Shown: positions 16,348 to 25,515 of the stretch, in pieces | How positions within the stretch are numbered: position 1 is the first letter of the stretch | Layout: each line of letters starts with the position of its first letter | Assembly (NCBI RefSeq): GCF_037152535.1 | Contig: NZ_JBBCMA010000004.1 | Span: 186,001 to 250,000 of the forward strand | Direction of reading: 5' to 3' | Source: Leclercia sp. AS011 | GTDB taxonomy: Bacteria > Pseudomonadota > Gammaproteobacteria > Enterobacterales > Enterobacteriaceae | Length of the DNA stretch: 64,000 nucleotides | Notes under the pieces: generated by a model | The model's input: only the letters and a program-made list of their open reading frames with translations | Told to the model about the DNA's origin: nothing | The model's database searches: none | Made by a program: the position numbers and the translations under genes

Positions 16348-18114
16348 TCAGATTTGGCACATCAGTCTCTCAAGTCTTAAACGCTCGAAGCCAGTACATT
16401 TAGCTGCCTTGTGAAGTAGTATAGCATTTACTTTTCGAGCCCAAGTTAGTTCTTCAGATAGCTCATTGTAAATAGCTCCAGAGGAATACCTATCCTTTAA
16501 ACCTCGTGAGATCTTTTGATGATTTGCAAGCGGGCTGTTAAGCCAATGTTCTACAAATTCGTGCGGTTTAATGGATTTTAGTATATCAATATATGCATAT
16601 TTCCCTTGGCTATTATAGCCGGGAGCCACTAATTCTGAGAAATCGCAAGGTATATTTGTAAAAGACTCAAGAATTTCTTTGATGTACTGCGGGTACATTT
16701 TTTTGTTTGCAATTATCATGAAGTGATCAACTAAATCGAACATCTTTGTAGAAACATGTCTATATTCATCTTTGATCCAATAACTATATCCATGCGATGA
16801 GTCTCTGAAATTATTAAATCTTTTATTGTTCTGTGATGGGGGGAGTAAATTATCATTAATCAGGCGCTTAAGATAGCAATGTAGTTGATTAAATACTTCA
16901 TCATAAGTTAGTGAATGTGCCTGAATTAATGACATTAAAAGTTTTAAATTAAATATGTGAAGTATTATTCCTGGATCAGTAAGCTTATTATTTCTTAGCT
17001 CATATTCGATATCATTTAAAACACCTTTAGTTTCTTCTGACGTCTTTTCGTCAAAGTTCATCAATCGTAACCATGAAGGCGAGTCGGCGGATTCCAAAAA
17101 TCTATTAGCACTAATATCATTATTGATTGAATTACTATCATAGTAGCCTTTAGAAAGACAGTTAATCAATGTTTCATCGTTAAAAGTATTTCGTGAGAGA
17201 TCTATTGTTAGACCATTTTTTTTATAAGAGTCACTTAATTTCAGTATTGCTGGTGCATTGGTCTTATCTTTTGAAACATGATATTTGATGCAGACGGCTG
17301 CTCTGTCAGTTAGATCTACCTCGTGAATATTTCCGTATCTGAACGCTATAGAAAATGCTGTGAAGAAAGTAAATACATCATCCATAACGTTATGATTTTG
17401 TTTGTATTTTTCATCTATATTGTCAAATAAACGTAAGCAATCTTTTAAGGTGTGCTTCAAGATCCGCATTGATTTGCAATTTGAGGCAAGGAATGTATTA
17501 AGAATGCATTTTTTAATTGAATTAGGTATGCATTCTTTGTTTTCTTCTTTGATAAAATATTGAAAAATATCTTCAATGTTTGGCTCTACTTTTAATGTTT
17601 GTCCAATGACTTTTTCTTTAGACTCACCAAATGATAACTTTATTTTTTCGTCATGAGCAATCGCAATTACTTTACAACCATGATGCTCAACATACTTGTT
17701 TATTACTCCTAGAATACTATTTATGTCAACTGAACAGCGTTCGATATCATCAAAAACAATAACCTTATCAGTTTTCACCTCTTCTTTTATTACAGCGTTT
17801 GCTACTTTTCCAATTATCCCACCTAACCCAAATGTCATAGCATCTATACCAACGTTAGCGTCGCTTATACCATTAGCCGCGCCTTTTGCGAAAGCTTTAA
17901 TGGGAGACATCTTATAAAAAACGTTAGCATATATATCTTCAACGGTTGAAATATCAAAGAGACTTACATAATACATTTCATTTTCTGAAAATATATTTTT
18001 TATTTGATGGGTCTTTCCTGACCCCCATTCACCAGTAACAAGAACGGCGTAACCTGGTTTAATTAGGGTGTTATAATAATTGATGTATGTTGTAAAATAT
18101 GTAAGATTATTCAT
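16348..18114 (-). CDS. KAP-family P-loop NTPase (candidate phage-defence or exclusion protein)
   Basis: The 588-residue protein has a Walker A motif GEWGSGKT at residues 28-35 and a Walker B with the KAP-type signature, KVIVFDDIERC at 117-127 (DDxxRC-like). A KVIAIAHDE strand follows at 148-156. KAP NTPases include PifA of plasmid F, which excludes phage T7, and animal Kidins220. Many have membrane helices between Walker A and B; here the glycine-rich stretch at about 83-110 is only weakly hydrophobic. The remainder (about 200-588) is Asn/Lys-rich, predicted helical, and unrecognised, and may sense or execute. It is probably co-transcribed after the membrane protein gene 83 bp upstream. AT-rich codon use marks it as acquired. 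A defence role is inferred from family and island context. Confidence 0.85.
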   Translation of the reverse strand: MNNLTYFTTYINYYNTLIKPGYAVLVTGEWGSGKTHQIKNIFSENEMYYVSLFDISTVEDIYANVFYKMSPIKAFAKGAANGISDANVGIDAMTFGLGGIIGKVANAVIKEEVKTDKVIVFDDIERCSVDINSILGVINKYVEHHGCKVIAIAHDEKIKLSFGESKEKVIGQTLKVEPNIEDIFQYFIKEENKECIPNSIKKCILNTFLASNCKSMRILKHTLKDCLRLFDNIDEKYKQNHNVMDDVFTFFTAFSIAFRYGNIHEVDLTDRAAVCIKYHVSKDKTNAPAILKLSDSYKKNGLTIDLSRNTFNDETLINCLSKGYYDSNSINNDISANRFLESADSPSWLRLMNFDEKTSEETKGVLNDIEYELRNNKLTDPGIILHIFNLKLLMSLIQAHSLTYDEVFNQLHCYLKRLINDNLLPPSQNNKRFNNFRDSSHGYSYWIKDEYRHVSTKMFDLVDHFMIIANKKMYPQYIKEILESFTNIPCDFSELVAPGYNSQGKYAYIDILKSIKPHEFVEHWLNSPLANHQKISRGLKDRYSSGAIYNELSEELTWARKVNAILLHKAAKCTGFERLRLERLMCQI

Positions 18115-18197
18115 ATAAATTCTCTTATCTTGTTAAAGGGTTAAGGAAGAATACATCATTCTGGATAGTCCGGAGTAAAGGCGGATATCGAATTTAT

Positions 18198-18977
18198 TTA
18201 GCTGTTTAGGTTAGCCCTGACTCTTTTAAAATCGGTTTCTGCGTGCTCTCTGGCTTTGATGGCTCTTTCTAATGCAGATTTGATTCGCGAAGATATACTT
18301 TGTGAATGACCTATTCCATAGGCAGATTCTTCTAACTGGAATTCTTTCAAACATTCTAAAGCTAATCTAAGGCTGCATTCTGCTTGATGGTCTATGTAGT
18401 TAAAAATATTTGAAGGTATTTGTACCTCTCGTTTCCACCAGTCATTTACAAAGGCTTCAAGATCAAAGAGCGAATCGTAATAAGCTATTAGCTTAATAGC
18501 TTTACTTGTGGGTAAGTCTCTAAATTGAGGAAAGTTAGGATATAACAAGGGAAGGTAAGGTAAAAAATCTTCCTTTAAATCACATAAATTAACTGTATTG
18601 TAGATATCAGGTTTTAAAGGGTATGTCTGTACACCACTTCTATTATTTTCTTGCGCAGTGATACTATAGTTAATTATTGCACGCTCCTGAATATTAAGAA
18701 CTCTGGCTACAGTACGCAAAAGTTCAGGAGTGAGATATTTTTCTGCATCCTTTTCTTTTTGTTTCTTCGACTCAATTTCTTTTTTACGTGAATTGAAATC
18801 TGAGATCCACGCCCCGAGCAATGATGCACCTGCTCCGAATAATGCCCCTGCCACAGCAGAAAACTTCATTGTTAGAAGGAATATCATTCCTAATGCGAAA
18901 AGTGTTATTGATGGTCCTAAATGCGGGTTGGTTCTGAAAAAAATCACTACTGAATAAAACGCATTTTTCACTTTCAT
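18198..18977 (-). CDS. Membrane-anchored protein of unknown function, partner of the KAP NTPase
   Basis: The 259-residue product has two close hydrophobic segments at about residues 22-36 and 40-57, then a charged coiled stretch (residues 62-80, rich in Lys and Glu) and a soluble helical C-terminal domain of about 180 residues that would face the cytoplasm. I do not recognise the soluble domain. It is the first gene of the island and precedes the KAP NTPase by 83 bp in the same direction, which suggests a two-gene operon in which this protein is a membrane effector or anchor. AT-rich composition and island location indicate horizontal origin. The pairing and the effector idea are inferences. 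Confidence 0.72.
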   Translation of the reverse strand: MKVKNAFYSVVIFFRTNPHLGPSITLFALGMIFLLTMKFSAVAGALFGAGASLLGAWISDFNSRKKEIESKKQKEKDAEKYLTPELLRTVARVLNIQERAIINYSITAQENNRSGVQTYPLKPDIYNTVNLCDLKEDFLPYLPLLYPNFPQFRDLPTSKAIKLIAYYDSLFDLEAFVNDWWKREVQIPSNIFNYIDHQAECSLRLALECLKEFQLEESAYGIGHSQSISSRIKSALERAIKAREHAETDFKRVRANLNS

Positions 18978-19001
18978 GTCAGTTGAACCTCATATCCAAG
19001 C

Positions 19002-19015
19002 AAGGAACGTTCCTT
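19002..19015. promoter_or_regulatory. Perfect 14-bp palindrome upstream of the island operon
   Basis: AAGGAACGTTCCTT is a perfect inverted repeat 25 bp upstream of the first island gene. Its position fits an operator near the promoter, but no regulator gene is in the island, so any binding protein would be a host or phage factor. Confidence 0.4.
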
Positions 19016-19073
19016 TTAGGGAATTGGATTTAACATCTAATGCGACACGATTACGACAATCATTCACAGATAC

Positions 19074-19098
19074 AAAAAAGCCACCTTAAATAGGTGGC
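19074..19098 (-). terminator. Intrinsic terminator now serving ileX, supplied by the island
   Basis: Stem GCCACC (19080-19085) and GGTGGC (19093-19098) with a 7-nt loop is followed on the minus strand by six T residues. It lies 28 bp past the tRNA 3' end and inside the island, so the element brought a replacement for the terminator it displaced. Confidence 0.85.
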
Positions 19099-19126
19099 AT
19101 AACCATATGATTATAAAGGAAAAATT

Positions 19127-19202
19127 TGGTGGCCCCTGCTGGACTTGAACCAGCGACCAAGCGATTATGAGTCGCCTGCTCTAACCACTGAGCTAAGGGG
19201 CC
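19127..19202 (-). tRNA. ileX: tRNA-Ile2 (anticodon CAU, read as lysidine-AU)
   Basis: On the minus strand the 76-nt gene begins GGCCCCTTAGCTCAGTGG and ends GGGGCCACCA, so CCA is encoded. Acceptor arm (7 bp), D arm, T arm (GGTTCAA) and anticodon arm all fold. The anticodon is CAT in GACTCATAATC, which with the rest of the body matches the minor isoleucine tRNA of enterobacteria. C34 must be converted to lysidine by TilS for AUA reading. Location beside mug agrees with E. coli ileX. The 3' half is the integration target of the adjacent island, and the gene itself is intact. Confidence 0.95.
19129..19171 (-). repeat. Proximal attachment repeat within tRNA-Ile2
   Basis: This is the copy of the 43-bp direct repeat that reconstitutes the functional tRNA 3' half, reaching from the encoded CCA to the anticodon loop. 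The partner is at 16196-16238. Confidence 0.88.
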
Positions 19203-19327
19203 GTGGCGGAGGATTATAAAGTAACTCCTCGCCGCAATCCAGCCATACCCACCTGCCTGCTGTTTTTATAAACAACCCATTTTCAATCTCTTATACTTAG
19301 AGCCTGAACCATTAAGCGGGAGTAATC

Positions 19328-19834
19328 ATGATCAACGACATCCTTGCGCCAGGCCTGAGGGTGGTGTTCTGCGGCATCAATCCGGGCAAGTCCTCTGCCC
19401 ATACCGGGTTTCACTTTGCCCATCCGGGAAATCGCTTCTGGAAAGTGATCTATCAGGCCGGGTTTACCGACAAGCTGCTGAAGCCGGAAGAGGAGCAACA
19501 GCTGCTGGATACGCGCTGCGGCATCACCATGCTGGTGGAACGGCCGACGGTGCAGGCGAGCGAGGTGAATCTGCATGAGCTGCGCAGCGGCGGACGGGAA
19601 CTGATTAAGAAGATGGAGGACTATCAGCCCGCGGCGCTGGCGATCCTGGGTAAGCAGGCCTACGAGCAGGCGTTCAGCCAGCGGGGCGTGCAGTGGGGAA
19701 AGCAGAGCATTACCATCGGCGTGACCCAGGTGTGGGTGCTGCCTAATCCGAGCGGGCTCAACAGGGCGACGGTGGAGAAGCTGGTGGAGGCGTATCGGGA
19801 GCTGGATGAGGCGCTAGTGACGCGGGGGCTTTAG
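19328..19834 (+). CDS. mug: G/U mismatch-specific DNA glycosylase Mug
   Basis: Mug removes uracil and ethenocytosine opposite guanine by base excision. The 168-residue protein has the two family motifs: [16 protein letters not shown] at 16-31, with Asn18 of the active site, and NPSGLNR near residue 140. E. coli Mug has the same length. The gene lies between ileX and rpoD as in E. coli and is transcribed towards rpoD, convergent with it. It is followed by a REP pair and the rpoD terminator. Confidence 0.96.
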   Translation: MINDILAPGLRVVFCGINPGKSSAHTGFHFAHPGNRFWKVIYQAGFTDKLLKPEEEQQLLDTRCGITMLVERPTVQASEVNLHELRSGGRELIKKMEDYQPAALAILGKQAYEQAFSQRGVQWGKQSITIGVTQVWVLPNPSGLNRATVEKLVEAYRELDEALVTRGL

Positions 19835-19890
19835 ATCCTCTGCTGGCTGATGCCCTCAGCCTGACCGCTCTATGGGAGAAGGCGCGAACT

Positions 19891-19961
19891 GCCGGGTGGC
19901 GGCTACGCCTTACCCGGCCTACGGGATCCGTAGGCCCGTGCAAGCAAAGCGCCGCCGGGCG
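19891..19961. repeat. REP/BIME-like palindromic pair
   Basis: Two inverted GCCGGGTGGCGGC / GCCGCCGGGC units flank a TACGGGATCCGTA core. The same unit recurs at about 34121, 45787, 48992, 57129 and 63057 in this window. Confidence 0.8.
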
Positions 19962-20002
19962 TTTTTTAGGGGGCACGCTGCCACAGAGCGAAGGGAAAAA
20001 AG

Positions 20003-20036
20003 CCAAAAAAAAAGCTCCCGATTGGGAGCTTTTTTA
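20003..20036 (-). terminator. Bidirectional terminator between mug and rpoD
   Basis: Stem AAGCTCCC (20012-20019) and GGGAGCTT (20024-20031) with loop GATT has A-runs on the left and T-runs on the right, so it can end both the rpoD operon and mug transcription. Confidence 0.9.
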
Positions 20037-20048
20037 CGTTCAGGACTG

Positions 20049-21896
20049 TTAGTCGTCCAGGAAGCTACGCAGTACTTCAGAGCGGCTTGGGTGACGCAGC
20101 TTACGCAGCGCCTTCGCTTCGATCTGACGGATACGTTCGCGGGTCACGTCGAACTGTTTACCCACTTCTTCCAGCGTGTGGTCGGTGTTCATATCGATAC
20201 CGAAACGCATACGCAGGACTTTCGCTTCACGGGCGGTCAGGCCAGCCAGTACGTCGTGCGTGGCGGCACGCAGGCTCTCGGTGGTGGCAGAGTCCAGCGG
20301 CAGCTCGAGGGTGGTATCCTCGATGAAGTCACCCAGATGCGAATCTTCATCGTCGCCGATTGGCGTTTCCATGGAGATTGGCTCTTTGGCGATCTTCAGC
20401 ACCTTACGGATCTTGTCTTCCGGCATCAGCATGCGCTCGGCCAGCTCTTCCGGCGTCGGCTCGCGGCCCATCTCCTGCAGCATCTGGCGGGAGATACGGT
20501 TGAGCTTGTTGATGGTCTCAATCATATGCACCGGAATACGGATGGTGCGCGCCTGATCCGCGATAGAGCGGGTGATCGCCTGACGGATCCACCAGGTTGC
20601 GTAGGTGGAGAACTTGTAACCACGGCGGTATTCGAACTTATCAACCGCTTTCATCAGACCGATGTTACCTTCCTGAATCAGATCCAGGAACTGCAGACCA
20701 CGGTTGGTGTATTTCTTGGCGATAGAGATAACCAGACGCAAGTTCGCTTCAACCATCTCTTTCTTCGCACGGCGGGCTTTCGCTTCACCGATGGACATGC
20801 GACGGTTAATGTCTTTTACCTGCTCAATGGTCAGGCCGGTCTCTTCTTCAATCTGCTGCAGCTTCTGCAGGCCACGGTGCACATCGTCAGCCACGTCACG
20901 CAGCTTTTCGGACCATGGCTTGTTCATCGCGATAGCCGCGTTGAACCAGGTTTCGCTGGTTTCGTTGCCGGTGAAGAGGGTGATGAAGTTCTTCTTCGGC
21001 ATTTTGCACTGTTCAACGCACACTTTCATGATGAGGCGTTCCTGGGTACGGACGCGGTCCATCATGACGCGCATGCTGTTAACCAGGTAATCGAACTGTT
21101 TTGGCACCAGGCGGAACTGTTTGAACACTTCAGAAAGCTTCAGGATCTCTTCCTGAGCGGCGGCGTGGCTGCGGCCTTTGGCTTTAATGATGTCGCGGGT
21201 GACGACATACTGCGCACGCAGTTCACCGAACTTCTCACGCGCCAGTTCAGGGTCGATGCTGTTGTCATCGTCGCTGCTGTCGTCGTCGCTCTCTTCTTCG
21301 TCTTCGTCTTCGTCATCATCCATCTCTTCCTGAGACAGTTCAGACCCGACGTGCGTCGCCGTTGGCGCCATGTCTTCTTCCGCGTTCGGATCGACAAAGC
21401 CGGTGATCAGGTCAGACAGACGCGCTTCTTCTGCTTCAACGCGGTCGTACTGCTCGAGCAGATAGGTAATGGCTTCCGGGTATTCGGCAACGGAGCACTG
21501 AACCTGGTTGATCCCGTCTTCGATACGTTTAGCGATGTCAATTTCGCCTTCACGGGTCAACAGTTCAACGGTACCCATTTCACGCATGTACATGCGCACC
21601 GGGTCCGTCGTGCGGCCGATTTCAGACTCAACGCTCGACAGAACCTGTGCAGCAGCTTCTTCTGCATCTTCATCGGTGTTGTTTGAGTTTTCAGCAAGCA
21701 ACAGATCATCGGCATCAGGGGCTTCTTCCATCACCTGAATACCCATGTCATTGATCATTTGGATGATGTCTTCGATCTGATCGGAGTCGACGATATCTTC
21801 CGGCAGATGGTCATTGACCTCGGCATAGGTCAGATAGCCTTGCTCCTTACCACGTTGGACAAGAAGTTTCAGCTGTGACTGCGGGTTTTGCTCCAT
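20049..21896 (-). CDS. rpoD: RNA polymerase primary sigma factor RpoD (sigma 70)
   Basis: The 615-residue product directs RNA polymerase to housekeeping promoters. Region 1.1 is at the N-terminus ([20 protein letters not shown]). An acidic non-conserved insert of Asp/Glu repeats runs from about residue 185 to 215. Region 2 holds [13 protein letters not shown], used in -10 recognition, and region 4 ends with the helix-turn-helix [20 protein letters not shown] that reads -35. I start it at the ATG at 21896, giving the MEQNPQS start known for the family; the frame is open further upstream. It is the last gene of the rpsU-dnaG-rpoD operon, 153 bp after dnaG. E. coli RpoD has 613 residues. Confidence 0.98.
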   Translation of the reverse strand: MEQNPQSQLKLLVQRGKEQGYLTYAEVNDHLPEDIVDSDQIEDIIQMINDMGIQVMEEAPDADDLLLAENSNNTDEDAEEAAAQVLSSVESEIGRTTDPVRMYMREMGTVELLTREGEIDIAKRIEDGINQVQCSVAEYPEAITYLLEQYDRVEAEEARLSDLITGFVDPNAEEDMAPTATHVGSELSQEEMDDDEDEDEEESDDDSSDDDNSIDPELAREKFGELRAQYVVTRDIIKAKGRSHAAAQEEILKLSEVFKQFRLVPKQFDYLVNSMRVMMDRVRTQERLIMKVCVEQCKMPKKNFITLFTGNETSETWFNAAIAMNKPWSEKLRDVADDVHRGLQKLQQIEEETGLTIEQVKDINRRMSIGEAKARRAKKEMVEANLRLVISIAKKYTNRGLQFLDLIQEGNIGLMKAVDKFEYRRGYKFSTYATWWIRQAITRSIADQARTIRIPVHMIETINKLNRISRQMLQEMGREPTPEELAERMLMPEDKIRKVLKIAKEPISMETPIGDDEDSHLGDFIEDTTLELPLDSATTESLRAATHDVLAGLTAREAKVLRMRFGIDMNTDHTLEEVGKQFDVTRERIRQIEAKALRKLRHPSRSEVLRSFLDD

Positions 21897-22049
21897 AAGA
21901 CGGTATCCACACTTATTCGTTTGATTGGTGTCGGCGATACGGCTGCCAACCTTTAAAGCGAGGGCGTACTTGTATTTGTGCCGCTGCCTCTCAGTGCGGC
22001 TGTCGGGATCTGCCCGAACGGTATTCGGCACTTAAGCCGTTAAATTCTT

Positions 22050-23795
22050 TTACTTCTTCGCCAGTTCCTGGTTAATCATCCAGAGCTCCCGGCGCTCTTC
22101 GCTGCTTAAACCCTGTGTGCGCTCGCGAGCAATCAACTCTTCCTGGCGCAGTTCAAGCATCGAATCAAACATATGGTTGAGCGAGTCGGTGAAGGTCTCT
22201 TCAGCGATATCTTTATCTGCTATATCGTCCCACATCGACAGTTTTTCAAGGGTTGCGGACGCTTTTGTTCCGCGATAGTGCTCTAAAAGCTGCCCGGTGG
22301 TCAGACCTGGCTGTGACAGACAAGTGTTGACCAGTTCTGCAAATAAGCCAAGTCCAGGCAGCTTGTCGTGGTCCAGACCCGCCAGAGAAGGCACTTTTGG
22401 CGCCAGCTCCGGGTTTTGCACCAGCAGTCCTATCAGTATACGCATGGTTGTGCGTTTTAGCTGAGGGACGGGGCGCACCGCACCGCTATCCGCCTGCTTT
22501 GGCATTAAACGTTCAAGCTGACTGTCATCCAGAATGCCGAGTTTCTTGCCCAGCTCCTGGCGCAGATAGATGCGCAACGTTTCGCCCGGCACCTGAGTAA
22601 TCAGCGGCAGGGCCAGCGTGCTCAACTGGGCGCGGCCATCCGGGGTGCTCAAATCGACCTGCGGCATCAGGCTGTTAAACAGAAACGTGGAGAGCGGCTG
22701 AGCCTGCTCCATCCGCGCTTCAAAGGCCGCTTTACCCTCTTTACGCACCAGCGTATCCGGGTCTTCACCGTCGGGCAGGAACATAAAGCGTAACTGACGC
22801 CCGTCGGTCATATACGGCAGTGCCGTTTCCAGCGCCCGCCAGGCGGCTTCGCGTCCGGCCCGGTCGCCGTCGTAACAGCAGACCACGGTGTTGGTCACCC
22901 GAAACAGCAGCTGAATATGGTCGGCGGTCGTGGAGGTGCCCAGAGACGCAACGGCATAGTTAATGTCGTACTGCGCCAGCGCCACCACATCCATATAGCC
23001 TTCGACCACCAACAGGCGCTGCGGTTCAGCGTTATCCTGCTGGGCTTCATACAGGCCGTACAGCTGGCGGCCCTTATGGAAAATATCGGTTTCCGGGGAG
23101 TTGAGGTATTTCGGCAGGGCATCGCCCAGCACGCGGCCACCAAAACCAATAACCCGGCCACGCTTGTCGCGAATGGGGAACATCACCCGCTCGCGGAAGC
23201 GGTCATAGCTACGTCCCTTGTCATTAGTGACCAGCATGCCCGCATCGATGAGGGACTTACGATCTTCGCTATTGCCGCCAAAACGCTTTAACACGTTATC
23301 CCAGCCGGGAGGGGCGTAACCAATAGCGAAACGCGCAATAACATCGTCGCTCAGTCCGCGCTTGTTCAGATACTGACGCGCAGGCTCAGCCGCAGAGTGC
23401 TTAAGAGACTGTTGGTAAAATGCGTTCAGGCCGTCCATCAGCTGATACAGCGTTTGTCGTTGATGACGCTCTATCTGACTTGGCCCGCTGCCTGCTTCAT
23501 ACGGCACTTCAAGGTTGTGCATGGCAGCCAGCTCTTCGACGGTTTCAACGAACTCGAGCTTGTCGTAGTTCATTAAAAAGTCGACGGCGTTGCCGTGCGC
23601 GCCACAGCCGAAGCAGTGGTAGAACTGCTTTTCACCGTTCACGGTGAAAGAGGGGGTTTTTTCGTTATGGAATGGACAGCACGCGTGGTAGTTCTTGCCC
23701 TGCTTCTTCAGCTTTACCCGCGCGTCGATGAGATCGACAATGTCGGTTCTTGCCAGCAGATCATTGATAAATACGCGTGGGATTCGTCCAGCCAT
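22050..23795 (-). CDS. dnaG: DNA primase DnaG
   Basis: DnaG makes RNA primers at the replication fork. The 581-residue protein, the same length as in E. coli, has the N-terminal CHC2-type zinc site (C40, H43, C61, C64), the TOPRIM catalytic core with EGYMD near 265 and DGDRAG near 309, and the C-terminal DnaB-binding helical domain ending in NQELAKK. It is the middle gene of the macromolecular synthesis operon. The intergenic region to rpsU carries a terminator-like hairpin and an ERIC element, which should keep its expression well below that of rpsU. Confidence 0.98.
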   Translation of the reverse strand: MAGRIPRVFINDLLARTDIVDLIDARVKLKKQGKNYHACCPFHNEKTPSFTVNGEKQFYHCFGCGAHGNAVDFLMNYDKLEFVETVEELAAMHNLEVPYEAGSGPSQIERHQRQTLYQLMDGLNAFYQQSLKHSAAEPARQYLNKRGLSDDVIARFAIGYAPPGWDNVLKRFGGNSEDRKSLIDAGMLVTNDKGRSYDRFRERVMFPIRDKRGRVIGFGGRVLGDALPKYLNSPETDIFHKGRQLYGLYEAQQDNAEPQRLLVVEGYMDVVALAQYDINYAVASLGTSTTADHIQLLFRVTNTVVCCYDGDRAGREAAWRALETALPYMTDGRQLRFMFLPDGEDPDTLVRKEGKAAFEARMEQAQPLSTFLFNSLMPQVDLSTPDGRAQLSTLALPLITQVPGETLRIYLRQELGKKLGILDDSQLERLMPKQADSGAVRPVPQLKRTTMRILIGLLVQNPELAPKVPSLAGLDHDKLPGLGLFAELVNTCLSQPGLTTGQLLEHYRGTKASATLEKLSMWDDIADKDIAEETFTDSLNHMFDSMLELRQEELIARERTQGLSSEERRELWMINQELAKK

Positions 23796-23808
23796 AGGCC
23801 CCGTGATT

Positions 23809-23922
23809 ACACTTCATCCTTCAAACTGTCTCTGCGTTGGCTGCGCTCGTTCACCCCTGTCACTTACTTAAGTAAGCTCCGGGGATTCACTCACTTGCCG
23901 CCTTGATACAGTGTGAATGATT
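23809..23922. repeat. ERIC (IRU) element between rpsU and dnaG
   Basis: The stretch contains inverted versions of the ERIC core: CACTTACTTAAGTAAGCTCC in the centre, GTTGGCTGCGCTCG on one side and GGGGATTCACTC on the other. The length is close to the 127-bp family size. It lies inside the transcribed rpsU-dnaG spacer, just upstream of the dnaG start. Confidence 0.72.
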
Positions 23923-23954
23923 TTGTGTAAATCCTGATTCATAAACGAAAACAA

Positions 23955-23982
23955 GCCGCGCATTCCTTCCGGAAGCACGGCC
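23955..23982 (-). terminator. Leaky terminator-like hairpin T1 between rpsU and dnaG
   Basis: On the minus strand an imperfect GC-rich hairpin (GCCGTGCTTCC / GGAAGGAATGCGCGGC) is followed by TTGTTTTCGTTT. It matches in position and form the internal terminator of the E. coli operon that reduces read-through into dnaG. Confidence 0.7.
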
Positions 23983-24031
23983 TTACGACTACTACTCTGT
24001 CTGGCAATTGAGGACGTGCGTCCTCAAAAGA

Positions 24032-24301
<270 letters not shown>

Positions 24302-24483
24302 TCAAAATGGTGCGGAATTTTACTGCAATTGCTGCTGCTTTGTAAAGCACCGCGGCCGTTTTTGAAAGGGACTTTTATAAGGGTGAGGAGTATACACGAA
24401 GAGAACTCCAGGGGTGAGGAAAGTTTTACATCACCCCGCCCAGGCTCTACACTGCGCGGTATCTGAGTGAGGTAAAACAAGTC

Positions 24484-25497
24484 ATGCGTGTACTGGGTAT
24501 TGAAACATCCTGCGATGAAACCGGCATCGCGATTTACGACAATGAAAACGGGCTGGTCGCCAACCAACTGTATAGTCAGGTGAAATTACATGCTGACTAC
24601 GGCGGCGTGGTGCCGGAGCTGGCCTCCCGCGACCATGTGCGTAAAACGGTGCCCCTGATTCAGGCGGCGCTGAAAGAGGCGGGCTTAACGGCAAACGATA
24701 TTGATGCGGTGGCCTACACCGCCGGTCCGGGTCTGGTCGGCGCGCTGCTGGTCGGCGCGACCATTGGCCGTTCGCTGGCGTTCGCATGGGATGTCCCGGC
24801 TATCCCGGTTCACCATATGGAAGGGCACCTGCTGGCACCGATGCTGGAAGAGAATCCACCGGAATTTCCCTTCGTGGCGCTGCTGGTCTCTGGTGGCCAT
24901 ACCCAGCTGATTAGCGTCACCGGCATTGGCAAGTACGAGCTGCTGGGCGAGTCCATCGACGACGCCGCCGGTGAAGCCTTCGACAAAACCGCCAAGCTGC
25001 TGGGGCTCGATTACCCGGGCGGCCCGATGCTGTCGAAGATGGCCTCCCAGGGGACGGAAGGGCGCTTTGTCTTCCCGCGTCCAATGACCGATCGTCCGGG
25101 CCTGGATTTCAGCTTTTCCGGCCTGAAAACCTTCGCGGCAAACACCATCCGTAATAATGACGACGACGATCAGACCCGCGCCGATATCGCCCGTGCTTTT
25201 GAAGATGCGGTGGTGGATACCCTGATGATCAAGTGCAAGCGCGCCCTGGATCAGACCGGCTTTAAGCGCCTGGTGATGGCGGGTGGCGTCAGCGCCAACC
25301 GTACGCTGCGTGCCAAACTGGCCGAGATGATGCAGAAACGTCGCGGAGAAGTGTTCTATGCCCGTCCGGAATTCTGTACCGATAACGGGGCGATGATCGC
25401 CTACGCGGGTATGGTACGTCTGAACGCCGGGGCGACGTCCGATCTGAGCGTCTCAGTGCGTCCACGCTGGCCGCTGGCGGAGTTGCCGGAGGCGTGA
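24484..25497 (+). CDS. tsaD: tRNA N6-threonylcarbamoyladenosine (t6A37) transferase subunit TsaD
   Basis: TsaD transfers the threonylcarbamoyl group to A37 of ANN-decoding tRNAs together with TsaB and TsaE. The 337-residue ASKHA-fold protein has the metal-binding H111 and H115 in VHHMEGH, the SGGHTQL nucleotide loop and a C-terminal DNGAMIA metal motif. Start and length agree with E. coli YgjD/Gcp. It is divergent from rpsU. In E. coli the tartrate genes follow it; here the flank is replaced by the regulator-protease-urease block. Confidence 0.97.
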   Translation: MRVLGIETSCDETGIAIYDNENGLVANQLYSQVKLHADYGGVVPELASRDHVRKTVPLIQAALKEAGLTANDIDAVAYTAGPGLVGALLVGATIGRSLAFAWDVPAIPVHHMEGHLLAPMLEENPPEFPFVALLVSGGHTQLISVTGIGKYELLGESIDDAAGEAFDKTAKLLGLDYPGGPMLSKMASQGTEGRFVFPRPMTDRPGLDFSFSGLKTFAANTIRNNDDDDQTRADIARAFEDAVVDTLMIKCKRALDQTGFKRLVMAGGVSANRTLRAKLAEMMQKRRGEVFYARPEFCTDNGAMIAYAGMVRLNAGATSDLSVSVRPRWPLAELPEA

Positions 25498-25515
25498 CGG
25501 TTATCAACCCGGGTG

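Larger units (their letters stand above)
16196..19171. mobile_element. tRNA-Ile2 integrated island without integrase, carrying a KAP NTPase and a membrane protein
   Basis: A 43-bp direct repeat bounds this 2.9-kb segment: 16196-16238 and 19129-19171, 38 of 43 identical and 30 of 31 in the outer part. The right copy lies inside the intact tRNA-Ile2 gene, covering its acceptor, T arm and anticodon loop. The left copy is a fragment. The inside is distinctly AT-rich against a GC-rich chromosome and holds two same-strand genes with a terminator of its own next to the tRNA. This is the architecture of a tyrosine-recombinase element with attR in a tRNA, but no integrase, excisionase or replication gene is present. 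It may be a deletion remnant, or a satellite moved by an integrase supplied in trans. Confidence 0.85.

Noticed and set aside
21232..21330. Low-complexity repeat in rpoD as a possible tandem array
   Set aside because: It encodes the acidic non-conserved region of sigma 70 and is a normal part of the protein.
19872..21686. 604-codon plus-strand open frame opposite rpoD
   Set aside because: It runs antisense to the conserved sigma factor, starts within a REP element and has no family similarity.
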